The notes: a model not told the origin generated them from the sequence alone. A stretch of 63,390 bases of DNA from an uncultured Clostridia bacterium (GCA_944384535.1 CALWTS010000030.1:1-63390), one strand, 5' to 3'; shown: positions 8,292 through 18,000, numbered from the stretch's first letter. Numbers and translations: made by a program.

Positions 8292-9020
8292 TTATATAGA
8301 CATTTGTTTTTTTAACTCTATTTTCATATCACTAAGAATTCTTTTTTCTAACCTAGAAATATAACTTTGACTTATACCTAATTTAATTGCAACTTCACGT
8401 TGTGTTAATTCTTGTTGTCCTAACAGACCATATCGTAAAATCATAATCTCCCGCTCTCTATTGTTTAATTTAGCAATCAACTGATACAATAATTGTTTAT
8501 CAGCTGGTTCATCGATTGTTTTAACTTCTAAATCGTCTTCACAAGGAATAATGTCCGATAGAACTAATTGATTTCCATCATAATCTTCGCAAAGTGGTTT
8601 GTCTAAACTTACATCATTTTTGATTTTTGTTGTTTTTCTTATTTGCATCAATATTTCATTTTCTATACATCTAGAAGCATAAGTTGCTAATCGTATATTC
8701 TTGTCAACTTTAAACGTTCTAACAGCTTTTATTAAACCAATAGCACCGGTAGAAATTAAATCTTCAAACTCTATTGAAGTATTTTCAAACTTTTTTGCAA
8801 TATAAGCCACTAATCTTAAGTTGTGTTCAATAAGTTTTTCAGTAGCAGTTAAATCTCCTTGTTCTTTTAAAATCAAGAGTCTATTTTCTTCCTCATAATC
8901 TAATGGAGGTAAAAATTCTTCATTCCCACATATATAACAAACAATATTATCGACTCTTAATAAACTCTCTTTGTGAAAAAGATTATAAATCCATTTTTTC
9001 AGTTTAAAAATTATTTTCAT
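8292..9020 (-). CDS. sigE: Mother-cell early sigma factor pro-SigE
   Basis: 242 aa, synthesised as a membrane-bound precursor. The N-terminal 30 residues form a basic amphipathic pro-sequence (KLKKWIYNLFHK), and NIVCYICGNEEFLPPL corresponds to the cleavage region of known pro-SigE. Region 2 (FEDLISTGAIGLIKAVRTF, ATYASRCIENEILM) and region 4 (QELTQREVAIKLGISQSYIS) are typical. It follows spoIIGA by 11 nt, so the protease and its substrate are co-expressed. The protease is triggered by SpoIIR (31193-31714). Confidence 0.95.
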   Translation of the reverse strand: MKIIFKLKKWIYNLFHKESLLRVDNIVCYICGNEEFLPPLDYEEENRLLILKEQGDLTATEKLIEHNLRLVAYIAKKFENTSIEFEDLISTGAIGLIKAVRTFKVDKNIRLATYASRCIENEILMQIRKTTKIKNDVSLDKPLCEDYDGNQLVLSDIIPCEDDLEVKTIDEPADKQLLYQLIAKLNNREREIMILRYGLLGQQELTQREVAIKLGISQSYISRLEKRILSDMKIELKKQMSI

Positions 9021-9031
9021 AAAAGCTCCTT

Positions 9032-9835
9032 TTAAATCAATTCACTATGTAAAAGAATCTCTTTTCCAAAACTTTTTTCAAAACCTGAAAAAGATAGTCC
9101 CAACATTACGTTTTTAAAAAAATGATTTTCTCCAACATATAATTTATCAATTGTAAAAACCAAAATACTTGTCCCTTGTCCTATACCATTTATCTTTATG
9201 TAATGTCCATTTTTAATAGAACTTTCATTTAAAGTTTTCGTTAAGATTGACATTAAAGATATATTATCATAGAGTTTATGAAAAATTTTATAAGTTATCA
9301 GAATTACAGGTTGTTTTGTAATAGTGTCATATAACATATTCCCACTATCCAAAAATCCTTCTTCAACAATTTCTTTTTTCCCATCTACTAAACGCACTTT
9401 ATAGGTAAAATTACTAACAATATTTTTCTTATTTTGAATTCTAAAAATCACTTTAATAAGAAAATAAACAAAAGAACAAAAGATTGCAATAACAAATAAC
9501 GGAATTTGACCTATAATATTTTGTAATGCATAACAACCACCTCCAAAAATAAATGTTGTTAATAAAAAAACTGTAAAAATAAATAAAAAGTTTTTAAATG
9601 AATTTTTGAAGTTAAAGGAAATAGATATCATTAAAAAAGCAACACATATTTGAAGAATAATTTTTGATAAAACTGAGAGAAAAAATAGAGGAGTAATAAT
9701 AGAAATAACTGCACCTAAAAAAGATGATAGTAACCATAATTTAGGATTTTGACGAATAAAATAACCAGTTAATTTTAAAATAAAGGAGTTAATAAACAAA
9801 TTAGTGCAAAGAGATATTTCAATGATAATTTCCAT
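9032..9835 (-). CDS. spoIIGA: Pro-SigE processing aspartic protease SpoIIGA
   Basis: 267 aa. Five or so hydrophobic segments fill residues 1-145, followed by a cytosolic aspartic-protease domain whose active Asp is in GFLDSGNMLYD (about residue 168). SpoIIGA sits in the sporulation septum and cuts the pro-sequence of SigE after receiving the SpoIIR signal from the forespore. The open frame extends to 9850, but GAGAGGAG lies 5 nt before the ATG at 9835, so I take that start. sigE follows immediately. Confidence 0.93.
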   Translation of the reverse strand: MEIIIEISLCTNLFINSFILKLTGYFIRQNPKLWLLSSFLGAVISIITPLFFLSVLSKIILQICVAFLMISISFNFKNSFKNFLFIFTVFLLTTFIFGGGCYALQNIIGQIPLFVIAIFCSFVYFLIKVIFRIQNKKNIVSNFTYKVRLVDGKKEIVEEGFLDSGNMLYDTITKQPVILITYKIFHKLYDNISLMSILTKTLNESSIKNGHYIKINGIGQGTSILVFTIDKLYVGENHFFKNVMLGLSFSGFEKSFGKEILLHSELI

Positions 9836-9977
9836 ATTTTCTCCTCTCATGAATATTTTACATAAATTTTATAAATCATAAAAAAAGAATAAAAACGAAA
9901 AATTGAAAAAAAAAGAAAATTTTAGAAAATTAATAAAATAAAAAAATTAACCAAATGAAATATATGAATTTTTTTAC

Positions 9978-10017
9978 AAAAAAAGAACCTTATACTAATT
10001 ATAAAGTTCTTTTTTTA
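9978..10017 (-). terminator. Terminator of ftsZ
   Basis: AAAGAAC / GTTCTTT stem with inner TATA pairs and A/T runs on both sides, just beyond the ftsZ stop; may also act for the opposite strand. Confidence 0.7.
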
Positions 10018-10048
10018 TTTTTATTAAAAATACAATAAAGTTTAATTT

Positions 10049-11254
10049 TTATTTTCTATTTTTTCTTAACTTTTCAATCCATGGTGGAACGTTTGTATCT
10101 TTTACTTCCACTCTAGATGAAGAAAGATTGTTATCATTTCTTTCAATATTTACATCAGGACGAGACACTTGCTCTTCTTTTTCTTTTTGTACATAATTTG
10201 AAAACATACTTCTCGCAGAAAAAGCAGGTTTTTCCTGTCCCATATTACCAATAGAACGTGCTTTTTCTAACTCTTTGGCTTTTTCATCTTCTTTTTGTTT
10301 TTCTTTCTCATTTTGGAAACCAGTGGCAATTAATGTTATCTCAACTTCATCATGCATGTTTTCATCTATACTTGTCCCAAGAATAATATTGCAATCTTTA
10401 TCAACAACTTCTCTAACTAAAGCTGCAGCTTCACTAATATCGTCCTGTGTTAAATCATTTCCACCTTTAATATTAATAAGAAGACCTGTCGCTCCCTCTA
10501 TTGTTGTTTCAAGAAGTGGACTTGCAACTGCTTGTTTTACTGCTTCAAGTGCTTTATTGTCGCCAGTGCCATAGCCTATTCCCATGTGAGCTAATCCCTT
10601 ATCTTTCATTATTGTAGTAACATCTGCAAAATCAAGATTAATCAAACCAGGGAAAACAATTAAATCAGAAATACCTTGCACACCTTGTCTTAAAACATCA
10701 TCTGCAAACCTAAATGATTCCATAATAGGTGTTTTTTTAGGAACAATTTGAAGTAATTTTTCATTAGGGATAACAACTAAAGCATCTACGAATTTTCTTA
10801 ATTTTTCTAAGCCTTCTTCCGCATTTTTCGCTCTAACAGGACCTTCAAAATTAAAAGGTTTAGTAATTACTGCAATGGTAAGAATACCAAGTTCTTTGGC
10901 GATTTGTGCAATTACAGGAGCCGCTCCAGTTCCTGTTCCTCCACCCATTCCTGCGGTAATAAAAACGAGATTAGCATCTTTTAACATTTCAGTCAATGAT
11001 GTCTTGCTTTCTTCAGCAGCTTTTTGTCCAATTTCTGGTTTTGCTCCAGCTCCACGTCCCCCAGTAAGTCTTTCACCAATTTGTAATCTGGTTTCTGCTT
11101 TACTTAACAATAAAGTTTGTTGATCTGTATTAACCGCAATAAACTCCGCAGAAGTTACACCTGCATCAATCATTCTATTAACGGCATTATTTCCGCCGCC
11201 ACCTACACCAATAACCTTAATTTTTGTTGCAGAAGTATTGTAATTGTTATCCAT
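10049..11254 (-). CDS. ftsZ: Cell division GTPase FtsZ
   Basis: 401-aa tubulin homologue that forms the Z ring. GTP-binding features are [13 protein letters not shown] (about 16-28), the tubulin signature [10 protein letters not shown] (about 105-114) and NLDFADV with the T7-loop region. A variable charged linker (about 320-385) leads to the C-terminal peptide [13 protein letters not shown], which is the FtsA/SepF-binding tail with a basic end. AAGGAG precedes the ATG. It follows ftsA with a 180-bp gap that contains two promoter candidates, so it can be transcribed alone. Confidence 0.98.
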   Translation of the reverse strand: MDNNYNTSATKIKVIGVGGGGNNAVNRMIDAGVTSAEFIAVNTDQQTLLLSKAETRLQIGERLTGGRGAGAKPEIGQKAAEESKTSLTEMLKDANLVFITAGMGGGTGTGAAPVIAQIAKELGILTIAVITKPFNFEGPVRAKNAEEGLEKLRKFVDALVVIPNEKLLQIVPKKTPIMESFRFADDVLRQGVQGISDLIVFPGLINLDFADVTTIMKDKGLAHMGIGYGTGDNKALEAVKQAVASPLLETTIEGATGLLINIKGGNDLTQDDISEAAALVREVVDKDCNIILGTSIDENMHDEVEITLIATGFQNEKEKQKEDEKAKELEKARSIGNMGQEKPAFSARSMFSNYVQKEKEEQVSRPDVNIERNDNNLSSSRVEVKDTNVPPWIEKLRKNRK

Positions 11255-11283
11255 AATAATCTCCTTAATAAATTTTCATACAC

Positions 11284-11312
11284 ATTGTAATACTTTTTGA
11301 ATAAATTTGCAA
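11284..11312 (-). promoter_or_regulatory. ftsZ promoter P1
   Basis: TTGCAA (11307-11312), 17-bp spacer, TACAAT (11284-11289), 30 nt before the ftsZ start. Confidence 0.55.
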
Positions 11313-11388
11313 TCATTTCTATAAAAATTTTTTATAAAATGTATAAACATAACTTTTTTGCAAAATTTTTGAATATTTATACATTTAT

Positions 11389-11416
11389 ATTATAGCATAA
11401 ATAAAATAAAAAACAA
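11389..11416 (-). promoter_or_regulatory. ftsZ promoter P2, extended -10
   Basis: TTGTTT (11411-11416), 16-bp spacer ending in TGC, TATAAT (11389-11394). It would add a leader of about 125 nt to ftsZ. Confidence 0.45.
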
Positions 11417-11433
11417 GTCCATTTTTACACTGT

Positions 11434-12567
11434 TTAAATATTTTCGTTGGATTGTAATGCCGAGGAAACTAATGACAAAATGGATGCAAGCTCAGGTTTA
11501 TCTTTACCTGGTAGTGGGGCAAGCCCATAATTAATATTTTTACCAAGACATTTCGCAAGATAGTCTCTTCCTCCTTTTATTTTACTTAATCCTGCACCAG
11601 TCAAATAAATAGGAAGATAAGTTAAGTATTCTCTTGAATACATTTGTATGCACTTTGATATAACTTGTGCAAGTTCCTCAATTCTATAGCTAACGACCTC
11701 ATTAGCACTGTTAAGAAGTATTTTGTCAACTCTTCCTTCATCCAAGGTTAATTCATAAAAATCATTTTGCTTACCCTTTAATGATAAAACAATTTGTTTT
11801 TTTAATCTGTCTGCTTCATTCATAGATAAATTAAAAGCTTCAGATAAATCATTTGTAATAAAACCACCACCTCTTGCAAAAGATGTTAATCCTAATAGAC
11901 CATCTCCCTTGACAAATGCAATACTTGTTGTTAAATCTCCAATATCGATTAAAAGTGTTAAATCTTCTCTTTTTTCTTTTGGTATAATGAATAATGCTTG
12001 TGCGAGTGGTTCTGATATGTATTCAACACTATTAAAATTAAAACCTGCAATAATAGAATTAAATAAATCAATAAAACTTTTATCTGCATATACTATTGAA
12101 AGATTGGCAGTAATGGAATTGGCACTTTCACCAATAGGAGATAAAGTCAAACGTCCATCATCTAAAATATAACTTAATGGATCAACGCTTACCACTTCTA
12201 CATCTGAATTTTTTGCTTTTTCACTTGCAGTATAAAAAAGAGAATCAATATCGCTTTTTTTTATTTTTTTTCTGTCACCAAAACTTATAGAAGCATCAGT
12301 TGTTCTCACAGAAGAGAATTCTGCTGGCACACCTATAAAAACTTTATCTATTTTTTTGTTAGGTCTTATGTCTAAATTGCTTATTAATTGACTAAAAAGA
12401 GATGCTAATTTTTCTTGTTTTAAAAAACTTCCTTCAAAAAAGCCATCATAATCAATTTCTTTGAGACCTTTTATATTAAATGTATTGTTAAGACCTCTCC
12501 CCGCATACATAGCTCGTAATTTAGAAGATCCTATATCAAACACTAAAACAAACTTTTCCTTTCCCAT
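11434..12567 (-). CDS. ftsA: Cell division protein FtsA, without C-terminal membrane helix
   Basis: 377-aa actin-fold ATPase that links FtsZ to the membrane and recruits later division proteins. Phosphate 1 VFDIGSSKLRA (about 8-18), the SHS2/1C region, phosphate 2 LLIDIGDLTTSIA and the adenosine motif YLTGAGLSKIKG are visible. It is shorter than the usual 400-440 residues: it ends at ALQSNENI soon after the adenosine domain, with no basic amphipathic helix. Membrane attachment would need another anchor. AAAGGA precedes the ATG. It is upstream of ftsZ as in most bacteria. Confidence 0.9.
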   Translation of the reverse strand: MGKEKFVLVFDIGSSKLRAMYAGRGLNNTFNIKGLKEIDYDGFFEGSFLKQEKLASLFSQLISNLDIRPNKKIDKVFIGVPAEFSSVRTTDASISFGDRKKIKKSDIDSLFYTASEKAKNSDVEVVSVDPLSYILDDGRLTLSPIGESANSITANLSIVYADKSFIDLFNSIIAGFNFNSVEYISEPLAQALFIIPKEKREDLTLLIDIGDLTTSIAFVKGDGLLGLTSFARGGGFITNDLSEAFNLSMNEADRLKKQIVLSLKGKQNDFYELTLDEGRVDKILLNSANEVVSYRIEELAQVISKCIQMYSREYLTYLPIYLTGAGLSKIKGGRDYLAKCLGKNINYGLAPLPGKDKPELASILSLVSSALQSNENI

Positions 12568-12611
12568 GATTTCCTTTATCCTAAAATTATTTGTAATAAA
12601 ACATTAAATAT

Positions 12612-12640
12612 AGTTTAATTCAATTTAGTGATTTTGTCAA
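12612..12640 (-). promoter_or_regulatory. ftsA promoter
   Basis: TTGACA (12635-12640), 17-bp spacer, TAAACT (12612-12617). It is back to back with the nrnA promoter. Confidence 0.55.
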
Positions 12641-12714
12641 TAATATAGGTTAGTATAAATTGAAATTTATTCTATAGAATAGATAGATATATATACATAT
12701 GTTTGCGAACTAAT

Positions 12715-12743
12715 TTGACATTTTGGTAAATATATGCTATAAT
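12715..12743 (+). promoter_or_regulatory. Consensus extended -10 promoter of nrnA
   Basis: TTGACA (12715-12720), 17-bp spacer ending in TGC, TATAAT (12738-12743): a perfect SigA match and among the strongest in the window. Confidence 0.85.
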
Positions 12744-12768
12744 TTGCAATTATAAATAAGGAGGATAA

Positions 12769-13842
12769 ATGCGATCACTTAAAAAATGTCTTGAAGATAT
12801 TGCTCAAAGTAGTAGCATTGCAATTTTCTGTCACACATCACCAGATGCCGACACTCTCGCATCTGCAGTAGCATTAAAAAAAATAATTAAACAAAATCTT
12901 AAAGAATATTCAATAAATAAACAAATAGATATCTTTGTTGACGCCTCAGAAATCAATGATGTAAATGGTGCAATAATTAAAAATGTAGAAATAAATACTC
13001 AAAATGTACCTGAATATGACTTAGCAATAAGTTTAGATTGTGCAACATCAAATAGAATGGGAAAATATGAACCATTATATTTTCAAGCTAAACGAACAAT
13101 TAATTTAGACCATCACGCAACCAATAGTTGTTTTGCAGACAATAACCTAGTTTTAAAGACATCTTCAACTTGTGAAGCTCTATATATTTTGGCAAAAATA
13201 AAAAATTATGTTATAAGTGATGAAGTTTGTAATCTAATTTATTCTGGAATAATTACTGATACCAATAATTTAACACAAAACGTTACATATTATACACACA
13301 AAATAATTACTGAACTTGTAGGTAGAAAAATCAATATTGAAGGATTAAACGAACATTTTTTTAAAAACAATAAAAAATCTAAAACATTTTTACTGCAGAA
13401 AGCTTTAAATTCTTTAAGGTTTTTAAGTTCTGACAGAATAGCTGTTATGAAAATAACAAAACAAGATTTAGCAGACGCAGATGCAACTTTTGACGACTCT
13501 TTAGGAATTGTCAACCATGGTATAGAAATCAAAGGTGTTGAAATTGCAGTTTTAGCAATTAAACAAGAGGATAATTCATACTATATTTCTTTAAGAGGAA
13601 AAAATAATGTTAACGTTGCTCAAATAGCATCTATTTTTGGTGGCGGTGGACATGACCAGGTTGCAGCATTTCAATATAAAGGAACATTAAAAGATTTGCA
13701 TCAACCTTTCTTGAAGGCCTGCAGGGATGAACTTAGTAAACATGCAAAAGAAAATGAAACTGAAACATTGTTTTTTGGAGATTATGAAGAAGATAATGAA
13801 GACAATCCAATTATTTTCAATGATGACCATGAAGATGAATAA
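12769..13842 (+). CDS. nrnA: DHH/DHHA1 phosphoesterase, NrnA-like oligoribonuclease
   Basis: 357 aa. The DHH domain has HTSPDADTLASA (motif I), SLDCAT (motif II), NLDHHATN (motif III, the namesake DHH) and GIITDT (motif IV). The DHHA1 domain carries GGGGHDQVAAF, the substrate-binding GGGH motif. NrnA-type enzymes degrade nanoRNAs and 3',5'-adenosine bisphosphate or linear cyclic-di-nucleotide products. The C-terminus has an acidic tail of about 30 residues not needed for the fold. AAGGAGG is 4 nt upstream of the ATG. It is inserted against the strand between ftsA and divIB, with its own promoter and terminator. Confidence 0.88.
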   Translation: MRSLKKCLEDIAQSSSIAIFCHTSPDADTLASAVALKKIIKQNLKEYSINKQIDIFVDASEINDVNGAIIKNVEINTQNVPEYDLAISLDCATSNRMGKYEPLYFQAKRTINLDHHATNSCFADNNLVLKTSSTCEALYILAKIKNYVISDEVCNLIYSGIITDTNNLTQNVTYYTHKIITELVGRKINIEGLNEHFFKNNKKSKTFLLQKALNSLRFLSSDRIAVMKITKQDLADADATFDDSLGIVNHGIEIKGVEIAVLAIKQEDNSYYISLRGKNNVNVAQIASIFGGGGHDQVAAFQYKGTLKDLHQPFLKACRDELSKHAKENETETLFFGDYEEDNEDNPIIFNDDHEDE

Positions 13843-13869
13843 AAAGGCATACCCAATGTATGCCTTTTT
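13841..13869. terminator. Bidirectional terminator nrnA / divIB
   Basis: AAAAAGGCATAC / GTATGCCTTTTT hairpin with a CCAAT loop between convergent genes. Confidence 0.92.
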
Positions 13870-14737
13870 ATTGTAAATTAGGTATTAATTTGAAATAACA
13901 ATCATCTTCGCTATATTTTGAATAATCATAATAATTATTGATTTCAATAATACAATTTTCTAGATGCTTTTCTTCTAAAATAATTTTTTCATTATTTTCT
14001 AATTCAATCGTTTTCCCAATATAACTAAAAATTTGTGAAAAAACATCCAGCATTAATTTTGTTTTTGCTTTAACCCCGTAAGTACAATTATTTAAAATAT
14101 AAACTTGTCCATTAAACATTGTAATCTCGCATGCAGGTAAGTATTTATTTAAGTTATCGTCAAATATTTTTTTAAATTCAATTTGTTCAATTAATGATTG
14201 TTGTTGTCCTAAAGGATAATTAAATTCATATAAAACTGAATACATATCTACAAAATTGTCATTATTAATTGATAAAAAGTCTCCGGCTTGTAAATTTTTA
14301 TTTTGAATATCTAATCCTTTTAATAAAATAGAATTGTTTTGAGTAGAAGTAAAGTCATTTGTCTTTTTTAATATTTTTAATTCATCATCACAAACTAAAT
14401 ATTCATTTTGATATTCAATAGCATATATTTCTTGACGCTCTGCTAAATGAATAGTAAATGAAGAGGGAAAAACAGTTTCTATATTGATAACTTTAATATA
14501 TGGATCAGCTTCTTCTATATTGTTAATGTAATCTTTTTTCCCATGAAAAAACACCGAAGCTCCCATTTTAAAATCAGCTTTTTCCACAATTTCATCATTG
14601 CTTAAAGCAATATTTACATGACTTGTTCTATAATCTATTGTCACACTTTTTAGAGAAAACAAAGTAAAAGATAACAGCACAATAAGTCCTATTATTCCCA
14701 ACAAAATACTAATTATTATCACTATCTTTTTACTCAT
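13868..14737 (-). CDS. divIB: Division protein DivIB/FtsQ
   Basis: 289-aa bitopic protein: a short cytoplasmic MSKK start, one membrane helix (about 5-30), then a POTRA domain (SLKSVTIDYRTSH... INIETVFPSSFTIHLAERQE) and a beta domain. FtsQ/DivIB stabilises the FtsL-FtsB complex at the septum. The ERQEIYAIEYQNEYLVCDDE region is the usual end of POTRA. Its ATG overlaps the murA stop (ATGA), indicating translational coupling. ftsL, divIC and the septal transpeptidase are not in the window. Confidence 0.88.
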   Translation of the reverse strand: MSKKIVIIISILLGIIGLIVLLSFTLFSLKSVTIDYRTSHVNIALSNDEIVEKADFKMGASVFFHGKKDYINNIEEADPYIKVINIETVFPSSFTIHLAERQEIYAIEYQNEYLVCDDELKILKKTNDFTSTQNNSILLKGLDIQNKNLQAGDFLSINNDNFVDMYSVLYEFNYPLGQQQSLIEQIEFKKIFDDNLNKYLPACEITMFNGQVYILNNCTYGVKAKTKLMLDVFSQIFSYIGKTIELENNEKIILEEKHLENCIIEINNYYDYSKYSEDDCYFKLIPNLQ

Positions 14738-15987
14738 GTCACCCTTTTAATATTTGCCCCTAACTGTTGCAATTTGTTTTCAAAATGGAAGTAGCCTCTA
14801 TCAATTAAATCAATGTTAGTAATTGTAGTATATCCTTCTGCTTTTAAACCCGCCAAAACCAAACTTGCTCCGCCTCTTAAATCGGTGCTTGTAACATCAG
14901 CTCCATAAATTTTATCTTTACCATTAATAATACAAACACCATTTTTGAATTTTATGTCGCATCCCATTTTTAAAAGTTCCCCTGCGTGTTTAAAACGTCC
15001 TTCAAAAAGGTTCTCAACGATAAGAGAATATCCTTTAGATACTGCTGCTAGAGACATCATTTGTGCTTGTAAATCCGTTGGAAATCCAGGATAAACTGCT
15101 GTTTCAACATCTCCAAAAGATATGGGTCTCTTTTTCATTTCAATAATGATTTTATCACTAAAAGATGATATTTTGCAAGCAGATTTATTAAGTTTTGAAA
15201 TTAGCTCCTGATTATGATTTTCAATAGCATTATTTATAACAACTTTTCCCCCACACATAGCAACCGCAATCATAAAAGTTCCAGTTTCAATTCTATCTGG
15301 AATACATTTATAACAACATCCATGTAATTTTTTGACTCCTTGTACAATAATTTCATTTGTCCCAGCTCCATGAACAAATCCACCAGAACAATTAATAAAA
15401 TTTTGTAAATCAATAATTTCAGGTTCTCTTGCAGGATTTATTATTTTTGTTTCTCCATCAATTAAACTTGCAAGCATCATTGCGTTTTCGGTTGCACCCA
15501 CACTTGGAAAGGACAATAATATATTTTTCCCACTAATATTTTGAGAATCGGCATAAATATATCCATTTTTTTCAACAACTTTTCCACCTAACTGCTTTAT
15601 TGCAGAAAGATGTATATCAATCGGACGTAGTCCAATATCACAACCTCCCGGATAACTTACTTTTGCTTTTTTCATTCTCGCTAAAATAGGTCCTAAAGTA
15701 AAGATAGAGGAACGAACTACAGAAGCCAATTCGTTTGGAACATCACATCTACTTAAAGTTGAACAATTTATTATTAAATTATTTTCGTTCCATTCAACAA
15801 CTCCGCCAAGATGTTTTATGATATTACACATTGCCAAAACATCACTATATTGGGGAACATCTTTAAGTACCACCTCACTTTCTGTCATTATACTACAAGC
15901 TAAAATTGGTAATAAGGAATTTTTAGCACAATCAATATTGACTTCACCATTAAGTTGATTTCCACCGATAATATAAAAGCTACTCAT
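14734..15987 (-). CDS. murA: UDP-N-acetylglucosamine 1-carboxyvinyltransferase MurA
   Basis: 417 aa; first committed step of peptidoglycan synthesis, transferring enolpyruvate from PEP to UDP-GlcNAc. Substrate residues K22-N23 are in CAKNSLLP, and the catalytic loop is YPGGCDIGLRPIDIH with the fosfomycin-target Cys near residue 117. DRIETGTFM and GFPTDLQAQ are also conserved. No Shine-Dalgarno is visible; TATAAA stands 5 nt before the ATG with a weak TTCAAA 18 bp further up, so translation may be leaderless. It overlaps divIB by 4 nt. Confidence 0.96.
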   Translation of the reverse strand: MSSFYIIGGNQLNGEVNIDCAKNSLLPILACSIMTESEVVLKDVPQYSDVLAMCNIIKHLGGVVEWNENNLIINCSTLSRCDVPNELASVVRSSIFTLGPILARMKKAKVSYPGGCDIGLRPIDIHLSAIKQLGGKVVEKNGYIYADSQNISGKNILLSFPSVGATENAMMLASLIDGETKIINPAREPEIIDLQNFINCSGGFVHGAGTNEIIVQGVKKLHGCCYKCIPDRIETGTFMIAVAMCGGKVVINNAIENHNQELISKLNKSACKISSFSDKIIIEMKKRPISFGDVETAVYPGFPTDLQAQMMSLAAVSKGYSLIVENLFEGRFKHAGELLKMGCDIKFKNGVCIINGKDKIYGADVTSTDLRGGASLVLAGLKAEGYTTITNIDLIDRGYFHFENKLQQLGANIKRVT

Positions 15988-16212
15988 ATAAATTTATATG
16001 CAAAATTAATAAAATTTTTGAAAATTTTGATATAAAAGTTAAAACAATTTTAAGTAATTAGTTGAATACAAAAATTTTTAATATTTACAATATAAATATA
16101 TTCTAATATTTTAATAATTTTTTCACCAAACTCAAATATAAATTATAATAATTTAATTATCAAACTTTTAAGAACAATTTTTTTACTTTGTGAATAAATA
16201 ATTTAAACAAAA

Positions 16213-17862
16213 TTATGAGATTTTGTTTCTTTTTTGTTTCTCTTCTTTATAATAATCATAATTACCCAAAAAAGATTCGATTTTTCCATTTTTGAATTCT
16301 ATTATTTTATTAGCAAATTTATTTATAAAATATCTATCATGACTAACAAATATTATTGTTCCTCCAAAATCATCTATTGCATCTTCAAGAACTTCTTTGG
16401 TAGGTATATCTATATGATTCGTAGGTTCATCAAAAATTAAGGTGTTTATTTGTTGTTGTAATAATTCTGCAAGTTTAATTCTTACCTTTTCTCCCCCTGA
16501 AAGATTTTTTACTTTTTTAGTTAAATCATCTTTATAAAAATGAAATTTGGCTAATATTTGTCTGGCCTTTTGTTCCTCTAAATTTGTTAAATTTTTGAAA
16601 CAATCAAGCAAAAATTCCTCTTCGTTTTCAAATTTTATAATTTGTGGTAAATATCCTATTCTTACACTTGGACCAATCGTAATTTTACCTTCAAAAGGTA
16701 ATTCATTTAATCCAACTAAAATTTTTAAAAAAGTTGATTTACCACTACCATTATTACCTATAAGAGCCATTCTATCTCCCATAAAAATTTTAAAATCAAT
16801 ACCTTTTAAAAGAAGATCTCCATTAGGTAGGAAACATTTTAAATTTAATGCTTCCGCCACCATTTTGCTTGATTTTCTTTCTTCATTAAATTTAATGTTA
16901 ATCTTTTTTATTCTTTTAGGCTTTTCAATTGCATTCTTTTTCATTCTTTCTAATTGTGTCTGCAAGGTATGTGCCCTATCACACATTGTTGAACTATTTT
17001 TTGCCATACCCATTTCAGAAAAATATTTTATTTGTTGCTCAATTCTTTTTATATCAAGTTGTTGATCCTTGTATTTAGCTAAATCTTTTTGAAAATCTTT
17101 TTCCCTCTCTTCTAAATAACCTGTATAATTTGTAGAATAAATTTTTGCAGCACCAAAATCTAAAGATAAAATTTTATTAGACATTTTATCTAAAAAATAT
17201 CTATCGTGAGAAACAATAACAGTTGTACCTTTAAACGACTTAATATAACTTTCAAGCCATTCAATCCTTTCAATATCCAAATGATTTGTTGGTTCATCTA
17301 ATAAAAATAAATCTGGTTTAATTAGCAATGCTTTTGCTAATTGTACAAGAGTTTTTTCTCCACCGCTTAAATTATTATAACTTTGTTCTAAGATTGATTT
17401 ATTAATGCCAAGTCCTTGAGTGACAATATTTATTTTGGTTTTTATATCATATCCGCCCAATTGTGAAAATTTTTCAACTAATTTACAATATTTTTCAAGA
17501 ATTTTATCATAATCTTTATTATAAACATTATTGTTTAAAAACGATTCCAAATTGGTTAATTGCCTTTCAATTTCGTTTAAATCTTTAAAAACATCTTTTA
17601 AAATTTGATAAACGCACCTATCATCATCAAAACTAGATCCTGTTTGATCAAGATAAGCTACTTTTGCTCCTTTTTTTATACTCACAGTTCCACTTTCAAT
17701 TTTTTCAAGACCAGCTATCATTTTTAACAATGTTGATTTTCCACATCCATTAGGACCTACAATAGAAATTGACTCGCCTTCGTTTAGAGTGAAAGAAACA
17801 TCTTTAAAAAGTTGACCAAAACCGAAATTTTTACTTAATTTATTAACATCTAATATAAGCAT
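16213..17862 (-). CDS. ABC-F family ATPase (ribosome-associated)
   Basis: 549 aa, two fused ABC domains and no membrane segment, so an ABC-F translation factor rather than a transporter. Domain 1: GPNGCGKST, LSGGEKT, LLDEPTNHLD; domain 2: GNNGSGKST, LSGGEKVR, IFDEPTNHID. The linker of about residues 235-320 is the P-site tRNA interaction motif region. These factors rescue stalled ribosomes or protect them from antibiotics. ATG at 17862 is chosen because AAGGAG lies 7 nt upstream; the GTG at 17868 would be too close. The upstream leader has a promoter, a nine-codon ORF, a terminator and a hairpin over the ribosome site, which suggests induction by translation inhibitors. It interrupts the ftsW-murA order of the cell-wall cluster. 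Confidence 0.9.
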   Translation of the reverse strand: MLILDVNKLSKNFGFGQLFKDVSFTLNEGESISIVGPNGCGKSTLLKMIAGLEKIESGTVSIKKGAKVAYLDQTGSSFDDDRCVYQILKDVFKDLNEIERQLTNLESFLNNNVYNKDYDKILEKYCKLVEKFSQLGGYDIKTKINIVTQGLGINKSILEQSYNNLSGGEKTLVQLAKALLIKPDLFLLDEPTNHLDIERIEWLESYIKSFKGTTVIVSHDRYFLDKMSNKILSLDFGAAKIYSTNYTGYLEEREKDFQKDLAKYKDQQLDIKRIEQQIKYFSEMGMAKNSSTMCDRAHTLQTQLERMKKNAIEKPKRIKKINIKFNEERKSSKMVAEALNLKCFLPNGDLLLKGIDFKIFMGDRMALIGNNGSGKSTFLKILVGLNELPFEGKITIGPSVRIGYLPQIIKFENEEEFLLDCFKNLTNLEEQKARQILAKFHFYKDDLTKKVKNLSGGEKVRIKLAELLQQQINTLIFDEPTNHIDIPTKEVLEDAIDDFGGTIIFVSHDRYFINKFANKIIEFKNGKIESFLGNYDYYKEEKQKRNKIS

Positions 17863-17924
17863 GTTCACTCTCCTTAGAGAGTATGAAATAAAAAAATCAT
17901 ACCCATCATTTTTAAAATTACAGC

Positions 17925-17957
17925 AAAAAACTGTTGCACCATAGTTTGAAGTGCAAC
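17925..17957 (-). terminator. Intrinsic terminator inside the ABC-F leader
   Basis: GTTGCAC / GTGCAAC perfect 7-bp stem, 11-nt loop, followed by AGTTTTTT on the minus strand. Confidence 0.75.
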
Positions 17958-17970
17958 TATTTCACTGTTA

Positions 17971-18000
17971 TTAGTACATGATGACTGTATGATACCTCAT
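17971..18000 (-). CDS. Leader peptide MRYHTVIMY of the ABC-F attenuator
   Basis: Nine codons and a TAA. The ATG is 6 nt from the -10 box TAAAAT, so it should be at the first nucleotide of the transcript and read without a ribosome site. The stop is 13 nt before the terminator stem, a spacing at which a stalled ribosome could cover the 5' part of the structure. Too short to prove coding. Confidence 0.45.
   Translation of the reverse strand: MRYHTVIMY

Noticed and set aside
8255..8294. Terminator between sigE and sigG
   Set aside because: An A/T-only hairpin with weak pairing; it could form by chance at this base composition.
15988..16212. Regulatory structure in the murA / ABC-F gap
   Set aside because: Only AT-rich runs; no stem with a T-run or conserved motif could be made out.
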